A stretch of 64,000 bases of DNA from Zobellia uliginosa. GTDB taxonomy: Bacteria; Bacteroidota; Bacteroidia; Flavobacteriales; Flavobacteriaceae. Position 1 is the stretch's first letter, and each line of letters starts with the position of its first letter. Positions 45,838 to 55,045 of the stretch are shown piece after piece. A model generated the notes under the pieces. It searched no databases. It had not been told where the DNA came from and worked only from the letters and a program-made list of their open reading frames with translations. Location of the stretch: contig NZ_FTOB01000001.1 of NCBI RefSeq assembly GCF_900156625.1, positions 1,072,349 to 1,136,348 of the forward strand, written 5' to 3'. Both the position numbers and the translations under genes were made by a program.

Positions 45838-48591
45838 ATGAAACACTTAATGATTTTTTTTATTGTGGTGATCTTTACCGGTAATGCCTTGGCGCAAACA
45901 GAAATTAATGGGACGGTTACCGATGTGCAAAATGAACCCTTAATCGGGGCAACTGTGATCATAAAAGGAACAACCGACGGAATAGCAACCGATTTTGATG
46001 GCAAGTTTCAATTTTCAACAGACCTGCCTTTACCGATAACGTTAACTATTTCCTATATAGGTTTCAACTCTAAAGATGTAATAGTAGAAAAGGGAGGTGA
46101 TGTTGGCAATATTACCCTAGCAGAGGGAGAGATGTTAGAAGAGGTAATAGTTTCCGCTAGCAGGGCTCCAGAAAAAGTTATTGAAGCCGTGGCCTCGGTA
46201 ACTTCATTAGGTCCTGCGCAAATAGCGGCCACACCATCGAACGGAGATCCAACAGAATTATTGAGAAATGTACAAGGGGTTAATTTGGTGCGAAGTGGTA
46301 CCCAGTTTTCAAATATAGAATTGAGAGGATCTACCACTGTAAATGAAACGAACACGCTTATATTAAAAGACTACATGCCATTAACAACACCCGTTGATAA
46401 ATCAACAGAATCACGAAACAGTTCATTGTCCTCCTTAGACATTGCCAGGGTAGAAGTAGTTAGAGGTCCGGTCGGTGCTTTGTACGGGCCAAATGTAACC
46501 TCTGGTGTGGTACATTTTATTACTAAAGACCCATTTAAATACCCTGGCTTAGACGTTGCGGTAGGTGTTGGAGACAGAAGTGCAACCAATTATAGTTTAC
46601 GATATGCTGGTAACAACGGTAAAAAGTTTGGCTGGAAACTTTTAACATCATATTCAAAATCAACTGATTTTGCAATTGCAGGCGAAGGTCTTATAGATGC
46701 CAATGGCAACCCTGTCGTTAGACCAAAAAATATGGAGACATTGGGCGGTAAAACATTCTATAATGTTGAAAATTTAGACCAAGAAGTAAGCAATTGGTTT
46801 GTAGAAGGTACTTTGGCTTATAAGTTCTCTGATAAGGTAAAATTGAATTACCTGTTTTCTCTTGCTAGATCTGTGGGTAATTCAAGAAATCAAACAGGAC
46901 AGAATTATAGAGGTATGCAGCGATACGAACAGCAGTTAAGAATTGATGCCGGTAATTTCTTCGCTGCACTTTATCACCGCCATAGTTTCGGAAACATTGA
47001 TAGTGATGGCAACCTTAACGGATTAAAAAATCACATTTTTACTGTAGGCTATAGTAATCCGCCCAATGTAGATAGAGATGGAGACGGTATCAATGAAACA
47101 CGGGTAACCGATCCAATTGGGGCAACCGATTATTATGATATTAGCGCTCAATACACTATTAACACAAACGACAATCTCCGAATGATCGTAGGTGCAGATT
47201 CAAAAATAAGCCCTTCAATTGAGTCTCCAGCTGTTTATGGCATTAACGACAAAAGTAATGGAGGAGATAATTCTTTCAATATCTATGGGGGCTATATTTC
47301 TGGTAAATATAAAATTACCGACAAACTGGCGGTAAGTGCAACGGGTAGGGTTGATCATTACTCGGCATACAAAGAAACCGCATTTTCTCCAAGAATTGGC
47401 ATGGTATACAATCCAAGTGATAAAACTGGTCTTAGGCTGAGCTTTAGTAGGGCGTTCGAATCTCAAAGTCAATTAAGGACTTGGTTAGACTTTCCAATTC
47501 CTGTTCCTTCCACTTTTCCCGAAACACATATTGCTGGGGTAGGAACTCCTGTTACCTATAATAACCCAGTAACCAAGTTCGCTTTTGGGAATGTAACCGG
47601 AGCAGGAACTTATCAATTTCAAGATATTGTAAATGCTTTGGCGACAAATGCCGGTATTACGGCGCCTTCTGTTTCAGGTACTATTGATTCTCAATTAACA
47701 TCTTCTGTGTTCTCTGGGCCAGGGGCAGCCGGTGTAGGTGCGTCCACGGGGCCTATCTCCAATATAAACCAGGCCGGACAGCCTAAAGTTTCGTTGAAAA
47801 CCGTAAATCAATTTGAGATAGGATATAGCACCGTTCTCGAAGAGAAACTTAAGATTAATGTTGATTTATATTATTCTATTTCCGAAAATTTCCAACCTGC
47901 AGGATCAATACCCATCTCACCAGGTTCGCAATTAAATTTAGCCAATGTTCAAGCACAAATAGAAGCACAAGTACCGGCTGGCAATGATAGGGATGCCCTG
48001 CTCAATGCTCTATACAGCCAACTAGGTACACCTAGCAACAGTAGTGCTCCTGGCTACGGGTTGGTCATTTCCGATTTGGCACAGGCCAACGGATGGGAGT
48101 TTGATGCCGGTTTTCCAACTTTTGGTAACGAATCTGCAAAATACATAGGTGCCGATATCGGACTGACGTATTATATTACACCAAAATTGATTGGTTCTAC
48201 AAATTACTCATACGTATCTAAAAATATCTGGACACCAGAAGATCTTGGCGAAACAAATCAAAACTATCAGTTCTACCTTAATTCACCGACGAGTAGAGTA
48301 AACCTAGGTTTACGGTACGGTGGCGAAAAAGGTTTCTATGGTTCTATTAGTATGAACTATGCCTCAGAGTACGAAGGCAAACAAGGTGATGGTAGAGTAT
48401 TCACAGGAGTAAACCCCGCCCGTACCATTGTTGATTCTAGAATTGGCTATAAAACGTTAATGTTCAATGAAAAAGCCAAAGTAGATTTCGGATTAAGTGT
48501 ACAAAACTTGTTTGACGAAAAATACTCTCACTTTGTTAACCTGCCAGAATTAAGAAGGTTTGCAATGTTCAATGTGAGGGTCGGTCTTTAG
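45838..48591 (+). CDS. TonB-dependent outer-membrane receptor with CarboxypepD_reg-like domain
   Basis: About 917 residues from the ATG at 45838 (MKHLMIFFIVVIF); a longer frame starts at 45811 but would displace the signal peptide. After the signal comes a carboxypeptidase-regulatory-like domain (about 20-95; GTVTDVQNEPLIGATVIIKGTTDGIATDFDGKF), a plug (VEVVRGPVGALYGPNVTSGVVHFITK) and a beta-barrel ending NVRVGL. It lacks a partner SusD gene, unlike glycan receptors, and resembles receptors for small molecules. As first gene of the plus-strand cluster it is the likely outer-membrane port for the aromatic or sulfated substrate. It starts 59 bp before the arylsulfotransferase. Confidence 0.87.
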   Translation: MKHLMIFFIVVIFTGNALAQTEINGTVTDVQNEPLIGATVIIKGTTDGIATDFDGKFQFSTDLPLPITLTISYIGFNSKDVIVEKGGDVGNITLAEGEMLEEVIVSASRAPEKVIEAVASVTSLGPAQIAATPSNGDPTELLRNVQGVNLVRSGTQFSNIELRGSTTVNETNTLILKDYMPLTTPVDKSTESRNSSLSSLDIARVEVVRGPVGALYGPNVTSGVVHFITKDPFKYPGLDVAVGVGDRSATNYSLRYAGNNGKKFGWKLLTSYSKSTDFAIAGEGLIDANGNPVVRPKNMETLGGKTFYNVENLDQEVSNWFVEGTLAYKFSDKVKLNYLFSLARSVGNSRNQTGQNYRGMQRYEQQLRIDAGNFFAALYHRHSFGNIDSDGNLNGLKNHIFTVGYSNPPNVDRDGDGINETRVTDPIGATDYYDISAQYTINTNDNLRMIVGADSKISPSIESPAVYGINDKSNGGDNSFNIYGGYISGKYKITDKLAVSATGRVDHYSAYKETAFSPRIGMVYNPSDKTGLRLSFSRAFESQSQLRTWLDFPIPVPSTFPETHIAGVGTPVTYNNPVTKFAFGNVTGAGTYQFQDIVNALATNAGITAPSVSGTIDSQLTSSVFSGPGAAGVGASTGPISNINQAGQPKVSLKTVNQFEIGYSTVLEEKLKINVDLYYSISENFQPAGSIPISPGSQLNLANVQAQIEAQVPAGNDRDALLNALYSQLGTPSNSSAPGYGLVISDLAQANGWEFDAGFPTFGNESAKYIGADIGLTYYITPKLIGSTNYSYVSKNIWTPEDLGETNQNYQFYLNSPTSRVNLGLRYGGEKGFYGSISMNYASEYEGKQGDGRVFTGVNPARTIVDSRIGYKTLMFNEKAKVDFGLSVQNLFDEKYSHFVNLPELRRFAMFNVRVGL

Positions 48592-48650
48592 TTTGTAGAA
48601 ACACCCCTCCAACCATTTAAGATATAGCGTTTTTATAAAAAAAATATATA

Positions 48651-50501
48651 ATGCAAAAAACAATTATAATACTAGCTCTTTTTATTTGTCATTTTGGGAC
48701 TTCTCAAAAAATAAAAGAGAAACCCAGACCTCCTGAATTGGAAAAACTTGTTTTCAGATTAATGACCGTCCCAAATGCAGTTGACAGTAATGGTGATGGT
48801 GACCTTTCTATCGAAGAGGTACTTGCGGCACCTAAACAACTATTAAAGTTAGATAAAAATGGCGATGGAATTTTAGATTCAAATGAAATAGGTGCATGGG
48901 AAGAACAACTACCTTTAGTACGCAATCATAATATTACCAATTATATTGACGTAAATGGTGATGTTATCATATCCGCAGAAGAAATTAAAAATGCTTCATC
49001 CTCATTAAAATTATTAGATGCCGATGGCAACTGGCATATCAGTAAAGAGGAAATAGAATTTAACAAACCTCCTCTTTTTCCGCTTTTTAGTAATTCTAGA
49101 ATGCCTTTGAAAACATGGAGAAGGTTTAGGGGGTATACAACGGAGCTCGACGGTCCTATTCCCCCAGGAAAGAACAAGCATGCCTACAAAGGTTATACAT
49201 TGATACATGAATCAGGTGATGCCACATTAACCCAACAATCAGATAAAACCTATTTGTTAGATAAAAAGGGAAAAAAGGTTCATGAATGGAAACATAACGG
49301 ATACTCCCCTGAAGCTTCTGTCGCCTATCTTTTACCCAATAGTCAATTATTAAGAACATATAGCAAACATCATTGGCATAAGGACAAAAAATTCCCTGTA
49401 GGTGCTACGTCGACTATTGAATTGGTTGATTGGGAAGGAAATATTCTATGGGACTTTACGATGAGTGTAGCCGAAAAATATAGTTTTCATCATGATGTAG
49501 AAGCATTGCCAAACGGGAATATTTTAGCGATTAGACATAACGCCTTCACGGTTGAAGAAGCTAAAGCAATGGGTTGGAATGCAGATTTAGGTAAAAGGGC
49601 CGCCTATATGATAACCAAGGATAAGACTAAGAAAAATGGGCTCGTTTGGATGAGTAATGTGTTAGAATTGAAACCAAACCTAGTAGACGGCAGTACCGAA
49701 ATTGTCTGGCAATGGAATAGTTGGGACCATCTAGTTCAAAATAAATATCCTAAGAAACAAAACTTCGGAAACATAACAGATTCTGGTAAAATACATATAA
49801 ACTACCTTGATTTAGACAAAGACGTACCATATAACGTTGGACAATTTTTTCATCTAAATACAGTAGATTATAATGCGGACTTAGACCTAATTATGTTGAG
49901 TTCCCCGACTTATGGAGAATTTTGGATTATAGATCATAGTACCACTACCGAAGAAGCTGCAGGCAGTACAGGAGGAAAATATAAAAAAGGAGGCGACATA
50001 ATTTACCGTTGGGGCAATGATGAAGCATTTGGGAAAGACATTCGAGACAATTCAACATTGTATTGGCAACACAACGTGCATTGGATACCAGATGGTTTGC
50101 CTGGCGCGGGCAATATCCTAATTTTTAATAATGGCCAACGTCGCACACTAGATGGCAAATTCGTCAAAGAAACGAAAACTACGGGTTTTGGTAGTACGTA
50201 CTCCGATATATTGGAAGTTAAACTTCCAATGGATGAAACTGGGAACTTTGACCCGAACAAGAAAACCAAAGTAGTTTGGTCTTGGGCCAACCCAGATAAA
50301 ACCTGGTTCTATTCTCCGTTTATGAGCGGAGTTCAACGAATGCCTAACGGTAACACCATTTTCAATAGTGCGTATGATAAATACATTATAGAGGTAACAC
50401 CTGATGGGAAGAAAGTTGAAGATTATAGAGTGCAAGGTTGGGGAAGATTATATCGCATATATAAATATGGCGATGATTACCCTGGGCTTAAATTTAAATA
50501 A
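48651..50501 (+). CDS. Arylsulfotransferase (ASST) with N-terminal EF-hands
   Basis: 616 residues with a signal peptide (ILALFICHFGTSQ). Four EF-hand-like calcium loops begin at D45 (DSNGDGDLSIEE), D68 (DKNGDGILDSNE), D100 (DVNGDVIISAEE) and D123 (DADGNWHISKEE). The remainder is an ASST-type propeller: FHHDVEALPNGNILAIRHN, VWQWNSWDHLVQ, GQFFHLNTVDYN, YWQHNVHWIPDG and GVQRMPNGNTIFN. Bacterial ASSTs move sulfate between phenols without PAPS through a sulfo-histidine, in the periplasm; His residues in these blocks are candidates. The fusion with EF-hands is uncommon. Next to a receptor, sulfatase and aromatic genes it probably acts on phenolic sulfates. Confidence 0.83.
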   Translation: MQKTIIILALFICHFGTSQKIKEKPRPPELEKLVFRLMTVPNAVDSNGDGDLSIEEVLAAPKQLLKLDKNGDGILDSNEIGAWEEQLPLVRNHNITNYIDVNGDVIISAEEIKNASSSLKLLDADGNWHISKEEIEFNKPPLFPLFSNSRMPLKTWRRFRGYTTELDGPIPPGKNKHAYKGYTLIHESGDATLTQQSDKTYLLDKKGKKVHEWKHNGYSPEASVAYLLPNSQLLRTYSKHHWHKDKKFPVGATSTIELVDWEGNILWDFTMSVAEKYSFHHDVEALPNGNILAIRHNAFTVEEAKAMGWNADLGKRAAYMITKDKTKKNGLVWMSNVLELKPNLVDGSTEIVWQWNSWDHLVQNKYPKKQNFGNITDSGKIHINYLDLDKDVPYNVGQFFHLNTVDYNADLDLIMLSSPTYGEFWIIDHSTTTEEAAGSTGGKYKKGGDIIYRWGNDEAFGKDIRDNSTLYWQHNVHWIPDGLPGAGNILIFNNGQRRTLDGKFVKETKTTGFGSTYSDILEVKLPMDETGNFDPNKKTKVVWSWANPDKTWFYSPFMSGVQRMPNGNTIFNSAYDKYIIEVTPDGKKVEDYRVQGWGRLYRIYKYGDDYPGLKFK

Positions 50502-51058
50502 ATCGCAATCATCAATTCTATCTATGCCAAGATAAAAACGTAATTGCAATTCAAAGGCTTTACATCCTATAAATTATGTTGGATGGTTCAAGCATCTCGG
50601 GCTCAGGGAACAATGGTGGTAAAACATCTACATCTTATACAAATACATGAGTCAACAGTTTACAATGGTTCCCTGGTTTTAGAACAGATTTAATGTGTGA
50701 TTCTTCAATAGGGATAATGATAAGGGACAACCGTATGCTTAGGAAAGGTAGGAACAGAATTATGAATAAGTATTTAAAAAACATTGTTACAGAGGACTCA
50801 AGCATTCCTGAGAAGAAATTTCAGACGATATAACTGTCTTTCGAAAACGGTCGCTGTTGGCAAGTAGTATTTAGTATCAAAAAGATGCTTCAAAAAAATG
50901 AATTCTTTCAACTTTTTAACTTAAAACAAGATATGTATGAACAACAAAACTTGGCTAGTGAACACCTAGAAATGTGTTCCAACCTAATTCAAGACCGGAA
51001 GTTTATAAATGGATGTATCGTTTTTAGAAAATTTTGAATAATTAAAAACACAAAATAA
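50502..51058. other. Gap with gene relics between ASST and MBL genes
   Basis: No intact gene. Besides the sulfatase-like tail (50834-51037), a plus-strand frame encoding QWFPGFRTDLMCDSSIGIMIRD... up to a TAA at 50831-50833 is coding-like but not recognised. The gap breaks an otherwise tightly packed gene order and looks like decayed coding DNA. Confidence 0.45.
50834..51037 (+). pseudogene. Relic resembling a sulfatase C-terminal tail
   Basis: The open phase encodes ...ENGRCWQVVFSIKK, then FFQLFNLKQDMYEQQNLASEH and a stop. The pattern LFNLxxDxxExxNLA is the usual C-terminal signature of formylglycine sulfatases (compare ELYDCSADPYELNNLAQDPS in the intact sulfatase at 57285). The catalytic N-terminal region is missing. 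Length is too short to be sure. Confidence 0.45.
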
Positions 51059-51910
51059 TTGAAAAAATCAAGAACTAAAGTAGTGCTCTTAGGTACTGGT
51101 ACCCCAGTAATGGTGAGTGATCGCTATCAAAGTTCATTGGCAATAATTGTTGATGAGACTTCATATATCGTTGATTGTGGTAGCGGTATTCTAGAACGCC
51201 TTTCAAATGCCCGCGCAAGGGGCATTAAAGGACTGGAAAATAAAAAATTAACACGTTTGTTCATTACCCATTTTCATCCAGATCATACCGTAGGCCTGCC
51301 TGCGTTTATGATTTGTCCCTGGAATGCGGAAAGATGGGATACACTTAAAATTTTCGGGCCCAAGGGTATTGAAAAAAAAGTGAATGGGCTATTGGACGTT
51401 TTTGAAGATGGCATCAATGAACATCTAAATAGTAACCCAAAATTTATGTCTCCTATAGATATAGAACCAAAAGCATATACACAAGGCATTATTTATAAAG
51501 ATGATTTGGTCAAAGTTGAGGCCATTCCCGTTGAGCACGGTAATTTAGAAGCATATGCCTTCAAATTTATTACTCCAGACAAAACAATAGTAGTTTCCGG
51601 TGATACGTGCCCCAGGGGAAAACTATATGAAAAAGCCATAGACTGTGATATTTTGGTTCATGAAGTTTATTGCGAAAGTGCAATAAAAAAAGGAAAAGGA
51701 GTCGTACAAGAATATTTTAAAAGAGTACATACTGGTGGTGTTGAATTGGGAAAAGTAGCCAATAGAATAAAACCAAAAAAGTTAGTCTTGACCCACCAGA
51801 TCGCATATGGTCTTTCTAATGAAGAGGCAGAAAAACAGATTTTAAAAGAAGTTCAAATGAATTTTACGGGAGAGGTAATCTATGGTAATGATTTAGACGT
51901 GATCGAATAA
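51059..51910 (+). CDS. Metallo-beta-lactamase-fold hydrolase, possible arylsulfatase
   Basis: 283 residues from a TTG start placed directly after an in-frame TAA; the first internal ATG (residue 18) would remove the first strand. Metal motif THFHPDHT (His71, His73, Asp75, His76), plus His160, Asp182 in VSGDTCPRG, and a late His in LTHQIAY. No signal peptide, so cytoplasmic. The family includes RNase Z-like enzymes and the AtsA-type arylsulfatase of Pseudoalteromonas carrageenovora. The neighbours (ASST, SulP transporter 7 bp downstream, sulfatase) favour hydrolysis of an aryl sulfate ester, but a lactonase or phosphodiesterase role is possible. Confidence 0.8.
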   Translation: MKKSRTKVVLLGTGTPVMVSDRYQSSLAIIVDETSYIVDCGSGILERLSNARARGIKGLENKKLTRLFITHFHPDHTVGLPAFMICPWNAERWDTLKIFGPKGIEKKVNGLLDVFEDGINEHLNSNPKFMSPIDIEPKAYTQGIIYKDDLVKVEAIPVEHGNLEAYAFKFITPDKTIVVSGDTCPRGKLYEKAIDCDILVHEVYCESAIKKGKGVVQEYFKRVHTGGVELGKVANRIKPKKLVLTHQIAYGLSNEEAEKQILKEVQMNFTGEVIYGNDLDVIE

Positions 51911-51917
51911 AAAGATA

Positions 51918-53672
51918 ATGATTTCAATACCAATTATAAATAGAGTAAAGCATTACAACTTTAAGTTGTTCCAGTCTGACTTAATTTCTGGGCTAACTGT
52001 TGGCGTAATGATAGTACCTCAGGGCATGGCTTACGCTATGCTTGCCGGTGTACCTCCTATTTATGGATTGTACGGTGCCATAGTCCCACTTTTTTTGTAT
52101 GCTATTTTTGGTACATCACATGCTATGGCCATAGGGCCCGTAGCAATTTCATCATTGTTAATTTTTGCAGGAATAAGTGAAATAGCGGTGCCCGGTTCTC
52201 CCGAATTTATTTCATTCGTGATTTTGTCCGGTTTTTTTATAGGGCTCCTTAAGCTGCTAATTAGTATAATGCGATTAGGGTTTTTGGTCAATTTTTTATC
52301 AAAACCTGTGATTATTGGTTTTACTTCCGCTGCAGCAATCATTATAGCCATTAGTCAAGTGAAGCATGTGCTTGGTGTACATATTCCAACAAGTTCATCT
52401 TTATTAAGTACTATTCAGGGTTTAAGTTCAGAAATAGATAACACGAATGTGGCAACGGCATTGGTTTGCATTAGTGGTATTACATTAATGTTATTATTAA
52501 AAAAGCTGAACAAAAAAATACCTGGCGCCTTATTGGTTGTGATATTGAGTGTAGCGGTAGTCTCTCTATTCCATTTAGAAGACTATGGCATTACAATTGT
52601 TAAAGAAGTACCTAAGGGTTTCCCTTCTTTTTTAGTGCCAAACTTCACCATAGAAAATATTCGTTTGGTAATGCCTACGGTCTTGACCGTAACAGTAATC
52701 AGCATTGTAGAGTCAATAAGTATTGCCAAGGTTTGGGAGTCTAAATATAATGCAACTCAAGATCCAAAAAATAGATATAAGATAGATGCAAACCAAGAAT
52801 TATTTGCCCTTGGTATTGCTAAAATTGGTGGTTCCTTTTTTCAAGCTTTGCCATCTTCAGGAAGCTTTACTCGCTCAGCAATAAACCATGAGAGCGGAGC
52901 AAAAACACAAATTTCATCAATAATTACTGCGCTTTTCGTCACGCTGGTATTGTTGTTTTTTACACCGCTATTTTATTATTTGCCCCAAGCCATATTGGCT
53001 GCTATTATTTTAGTGTCCGTTGTGGGGCTGTTTGAATACAAAGAGGCATTTTCATTATGGAAAACCCATAGAAGCGACTTCTATATGTTGTTGACTTCTT
53101 TTATATTAACACTTGTAGTCGGTATTAAAGAAGGGGTGTTTGCCGGTATATTTTTATCCATTATTGTTGTTGTTTATCGCTTGGCAAAACCAGACATCCT
53201 TGTGTTGGGCAAATTACCAAACACAAGCCATTTTAGATGTATTCACAGATATCCTGAAGCTGAGCAAGTCAAAAATTGTAAAATCATTCGATTCAACGGT
53301 CAACTATTCTTTGCTAATAGTGATTATTTGAAAGATTTTATTGTAAACGTCATAACTGAAAACAGTAACATCAAAGTACTCATCATAGATGCTTCGAATA
53401 TTCATGATGTAGATTCTACAGGAATAAAAATGTTAGAAGAAATTAAAGAGCTTCTGGAAGCAAAAGGCATCCATTTTTATTTTGCTAATACGATAGGTTC
53501 TTTTAGAGACCGTCTACATAGGGCTGGTTTAACACAAAAAATAGTCGGTAAAAATCATTTTATGTCAATTCTGGAGGCCGTTGAATATTCTCAAGAACAA
53601 ATTCCGGAACAAGAAAAAACAATGAATAATAACGTGGTCTATGCAATCTCATCCGTAACCACCAAATTTTAA
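51918..53672 (+). CDS. SulP-family anion transporter with STAS domain
   Basis: 584 residues: multiple membrane spans (about 1-430; SGLTVGVMIVPQGMAYAMLAGVPPIYGLYGAI and GSFTRSAINHESGAKTQ are SulP signatures) and a cytoplasmic STAS domain (about 440-560; KVLIIDASNIHDVDSTGIKMLEEI). SulP proteins carry sulfate, bicarbonate or organic acids. Between an MBL hydrolase and an aromatic carrier (7 bp and 6 bp spacings) it could export sulfate released in the cytoplasm or import an aryl sulfate; direction cannot be read. Confidence 0.9.
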   Translation: MISIPIINRVKHYNFKLFQSDLISGLTVGVMIVPQGMAYAMLAGVPPIYGLYGAIVPLFLYAIFGTSHAMAIGPVAISSLLIFAGISEIAVPGSPEFISFVILSGFFIGLLKLLISIMRLGFLVNFLSKPVIIGFTSAAAIIIAISQVKHVLGVHIPTSSSLLSTIQGLSSEIDNTNVATALVCISGITLMLLLKKLNKKIPGALLVVILSVAVVSLFHLEDYGITIVKEVPKGFPSFLVPNFTIENIRLVMPTVLTVTVISIVESISIAKVWESKYNATQDPKNRYKIDANQELFALGIAKIGGSFFQALPSSGSFTRSAINHESGAKTQISSIITALFVTLVLLFFTPLFYYLPQAILAAIILVSVVGLFEYKEAFSLWKTHRSDFYMLLTSFILTLVVGIKEGVFAGIFLSIIVVVYRLAKPDILVLGKLPNTSHFRCIHRYPEAEQVKNCKIIRFNGQLFFANSDYLKDFIVNVITENSNIKVLIIDASNIHDVDSTGIKMLEEIKELLEAKGIHFYFANTIGSFRDRLHRAGLTQKIVGKNHFMSILEAVEYSQEQIPEQEKTMNNNVVYAISSVTTKF

Positions 53673-53678
53673 AAGATC

Positions 53679-55016
53679 ATGACCACATTGGATATAAACC
53701 AAATAATAGATAAGGCTAAAGCCACGTCATTTCTAGTTCACATAGTTGTTCTTGGATGTTTGTGCTCAATTATTGAAGGTTTTGAGATGATAGTTTTGGG
53801 TATGATTATACCAAATCTTGCAAAGGATTGGGGCTTAAAACCAGAAGATTTCGAATATGCACATCTAGCCGTTCTATTCGGAATTTTAGCAGGCTCTATT
53901 TTTGCCGGAATCCTCATGGATAAAATTGGCCGAAGAAAATCAATGCTACTTATGTTTGGTCTAGGTACTATTGGTATGGGGGTAAGTTTTTTCCTTGAAA
54001 ATATGACACAGCTGATTATACTAAGGTTTTTGACAGGATTGGGGGCCGGAGGTTCGTTGCCGATCGCGTTGGCAATAGTAACCGAATATTCTCCTAAAAA
54101 GGTTAGAAACATGTTAGCTGTATTGGTATATGCCGGAGCCCCATTTGCCACTACCGTTGGCGGGTATATAGGTCCTCATTTCATTGAAATGTACGATTGG
54201 AAGGGGATGTTTCTTTTAGGCTTTATGATGTCTTTGCCAATTTTTCTTTGGATGGTCTTTTTCTTACCTGAATCATTAAAATACCTAGTAGCCAAAGAGA
54301 AAAATACAGAGAAGGCAAAAAAATTATTAATCAAAGTTGATAGCTCCATAACTATTGCCGAAACGGATCGACTGTTTATCAATGAAAAACCGATTGCAAA
54401 AAGTCCTATTGGAGCACTGTTTTCTGAAGGTAGGTCTATTGTTACCTTCTTATTATGGATTGCATTTATTGGCGGCCAGTTCATCGTTTATTTTATGTCG
54501 CTATGGCTACCGACAATTTTACAAAATAATGGTTGGGAACAAAATCTAAGTTTAAACGCAATCGGTCATTACTATTTAGGTGCTGGAATTGGTGGAATTA
54601 TTATTGGCTGGATGGCAGACCGATGGGGGTCCGCAAAAGTTTTGGCCATAGCTTTTCCTCTTGCCGCATTGCTATATTTTTGGTTAGGACAAGTTGTTGA
54701 CGACCCGGATATGTGGTTTATCATAGCGCCATTCGCTGGAGCCGTAAGTGTTGGTGCAATGATGGCAAAGGCTCCCTTTGCTGCTAGTCTTTATCCAACA
54801 ACAATTAGAGGAACAGGTATAGGTACGGCAATGGGCGTTGGTCGTATCGGTGGTTTGCTGACTCCTGGGGTTGGTGCCGCATTGGTAGCCGCCAACGTGA
54901 CTGCTGCCCAATTTTATAACATAGCTACAATTGCCCCGATAATATGTGCTAGTGCAATACTCGTCATTTTGTTGATTACCAGGAAAAAGAAATTCGGCAC
55001 AGATAATATTCAATAA
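53679..55016 (+). CDS. MFS aromatic-acid/H+ symporter (PcaK-like)
   Basis: 445 residues with 12 predicted spans. The AAHS family is indicated by EGFEMIVLGMIIPNLAKDWGL in helix 1, the loop 2-3 motif GILMDKIGRRKSML, RFLTGLGAGGSLPIALAIVTEYSPKKVRN and the second-half ADRWGSAKVLAI. It would bring 4-hydroxybenzoate, protocatechuate or a related acid across the inner membrane. The pca operon itself has no transporter, so this gene probably serves it. Confidence 0.88.
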   Translation: MTTLDINQIIDKAKATSFLVHIVVLGCLCSIIEGFEMIVLGMIIPNLAKDWGLKPEDFEYAHLAVLFGILAGSIFAGILMDKIGRRKSMLLMFGLGTIGMGVSFFLENMTQLIILRFLTGLGAGGSLPIALAIVTEYSPKKVRNMLAVLVYAGAPFATTVGGYIGPHFIEMYDWKGMFLLGFMMSLPIFLWMVFFLPESLKYLVAKEKNTEKAKKLLIKVDSSITIAETDRLFINEKPIAKSPIGALFSEGRSIVTFLLWIAFIGGQFIVYFMSLWLPTILQNNGWEQNLSLNAIGHYYLGAGIGGIIIGWMADRWGSAKVLAIAFPLAALLYFWLGQVVDDPDMWFIIAPFAGAVSVGAMMAKAPFAASLYPTTIRGTGIGTAMGVGRIGGLLTPGVGAALVAANVTAAQFYNIATIAPIICASAILVILLITRKKKFGTDNIQ

Positions 55017-55045
55017 ATTCAATTATACCCTAAAAACACCAAAAT

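Noticed and set aside
45838..48591. SusC/SusD polysaccharide utilisation locus
   Set aside because: No SusD follows the receptor; the next gene is an arylsulfotransferase.
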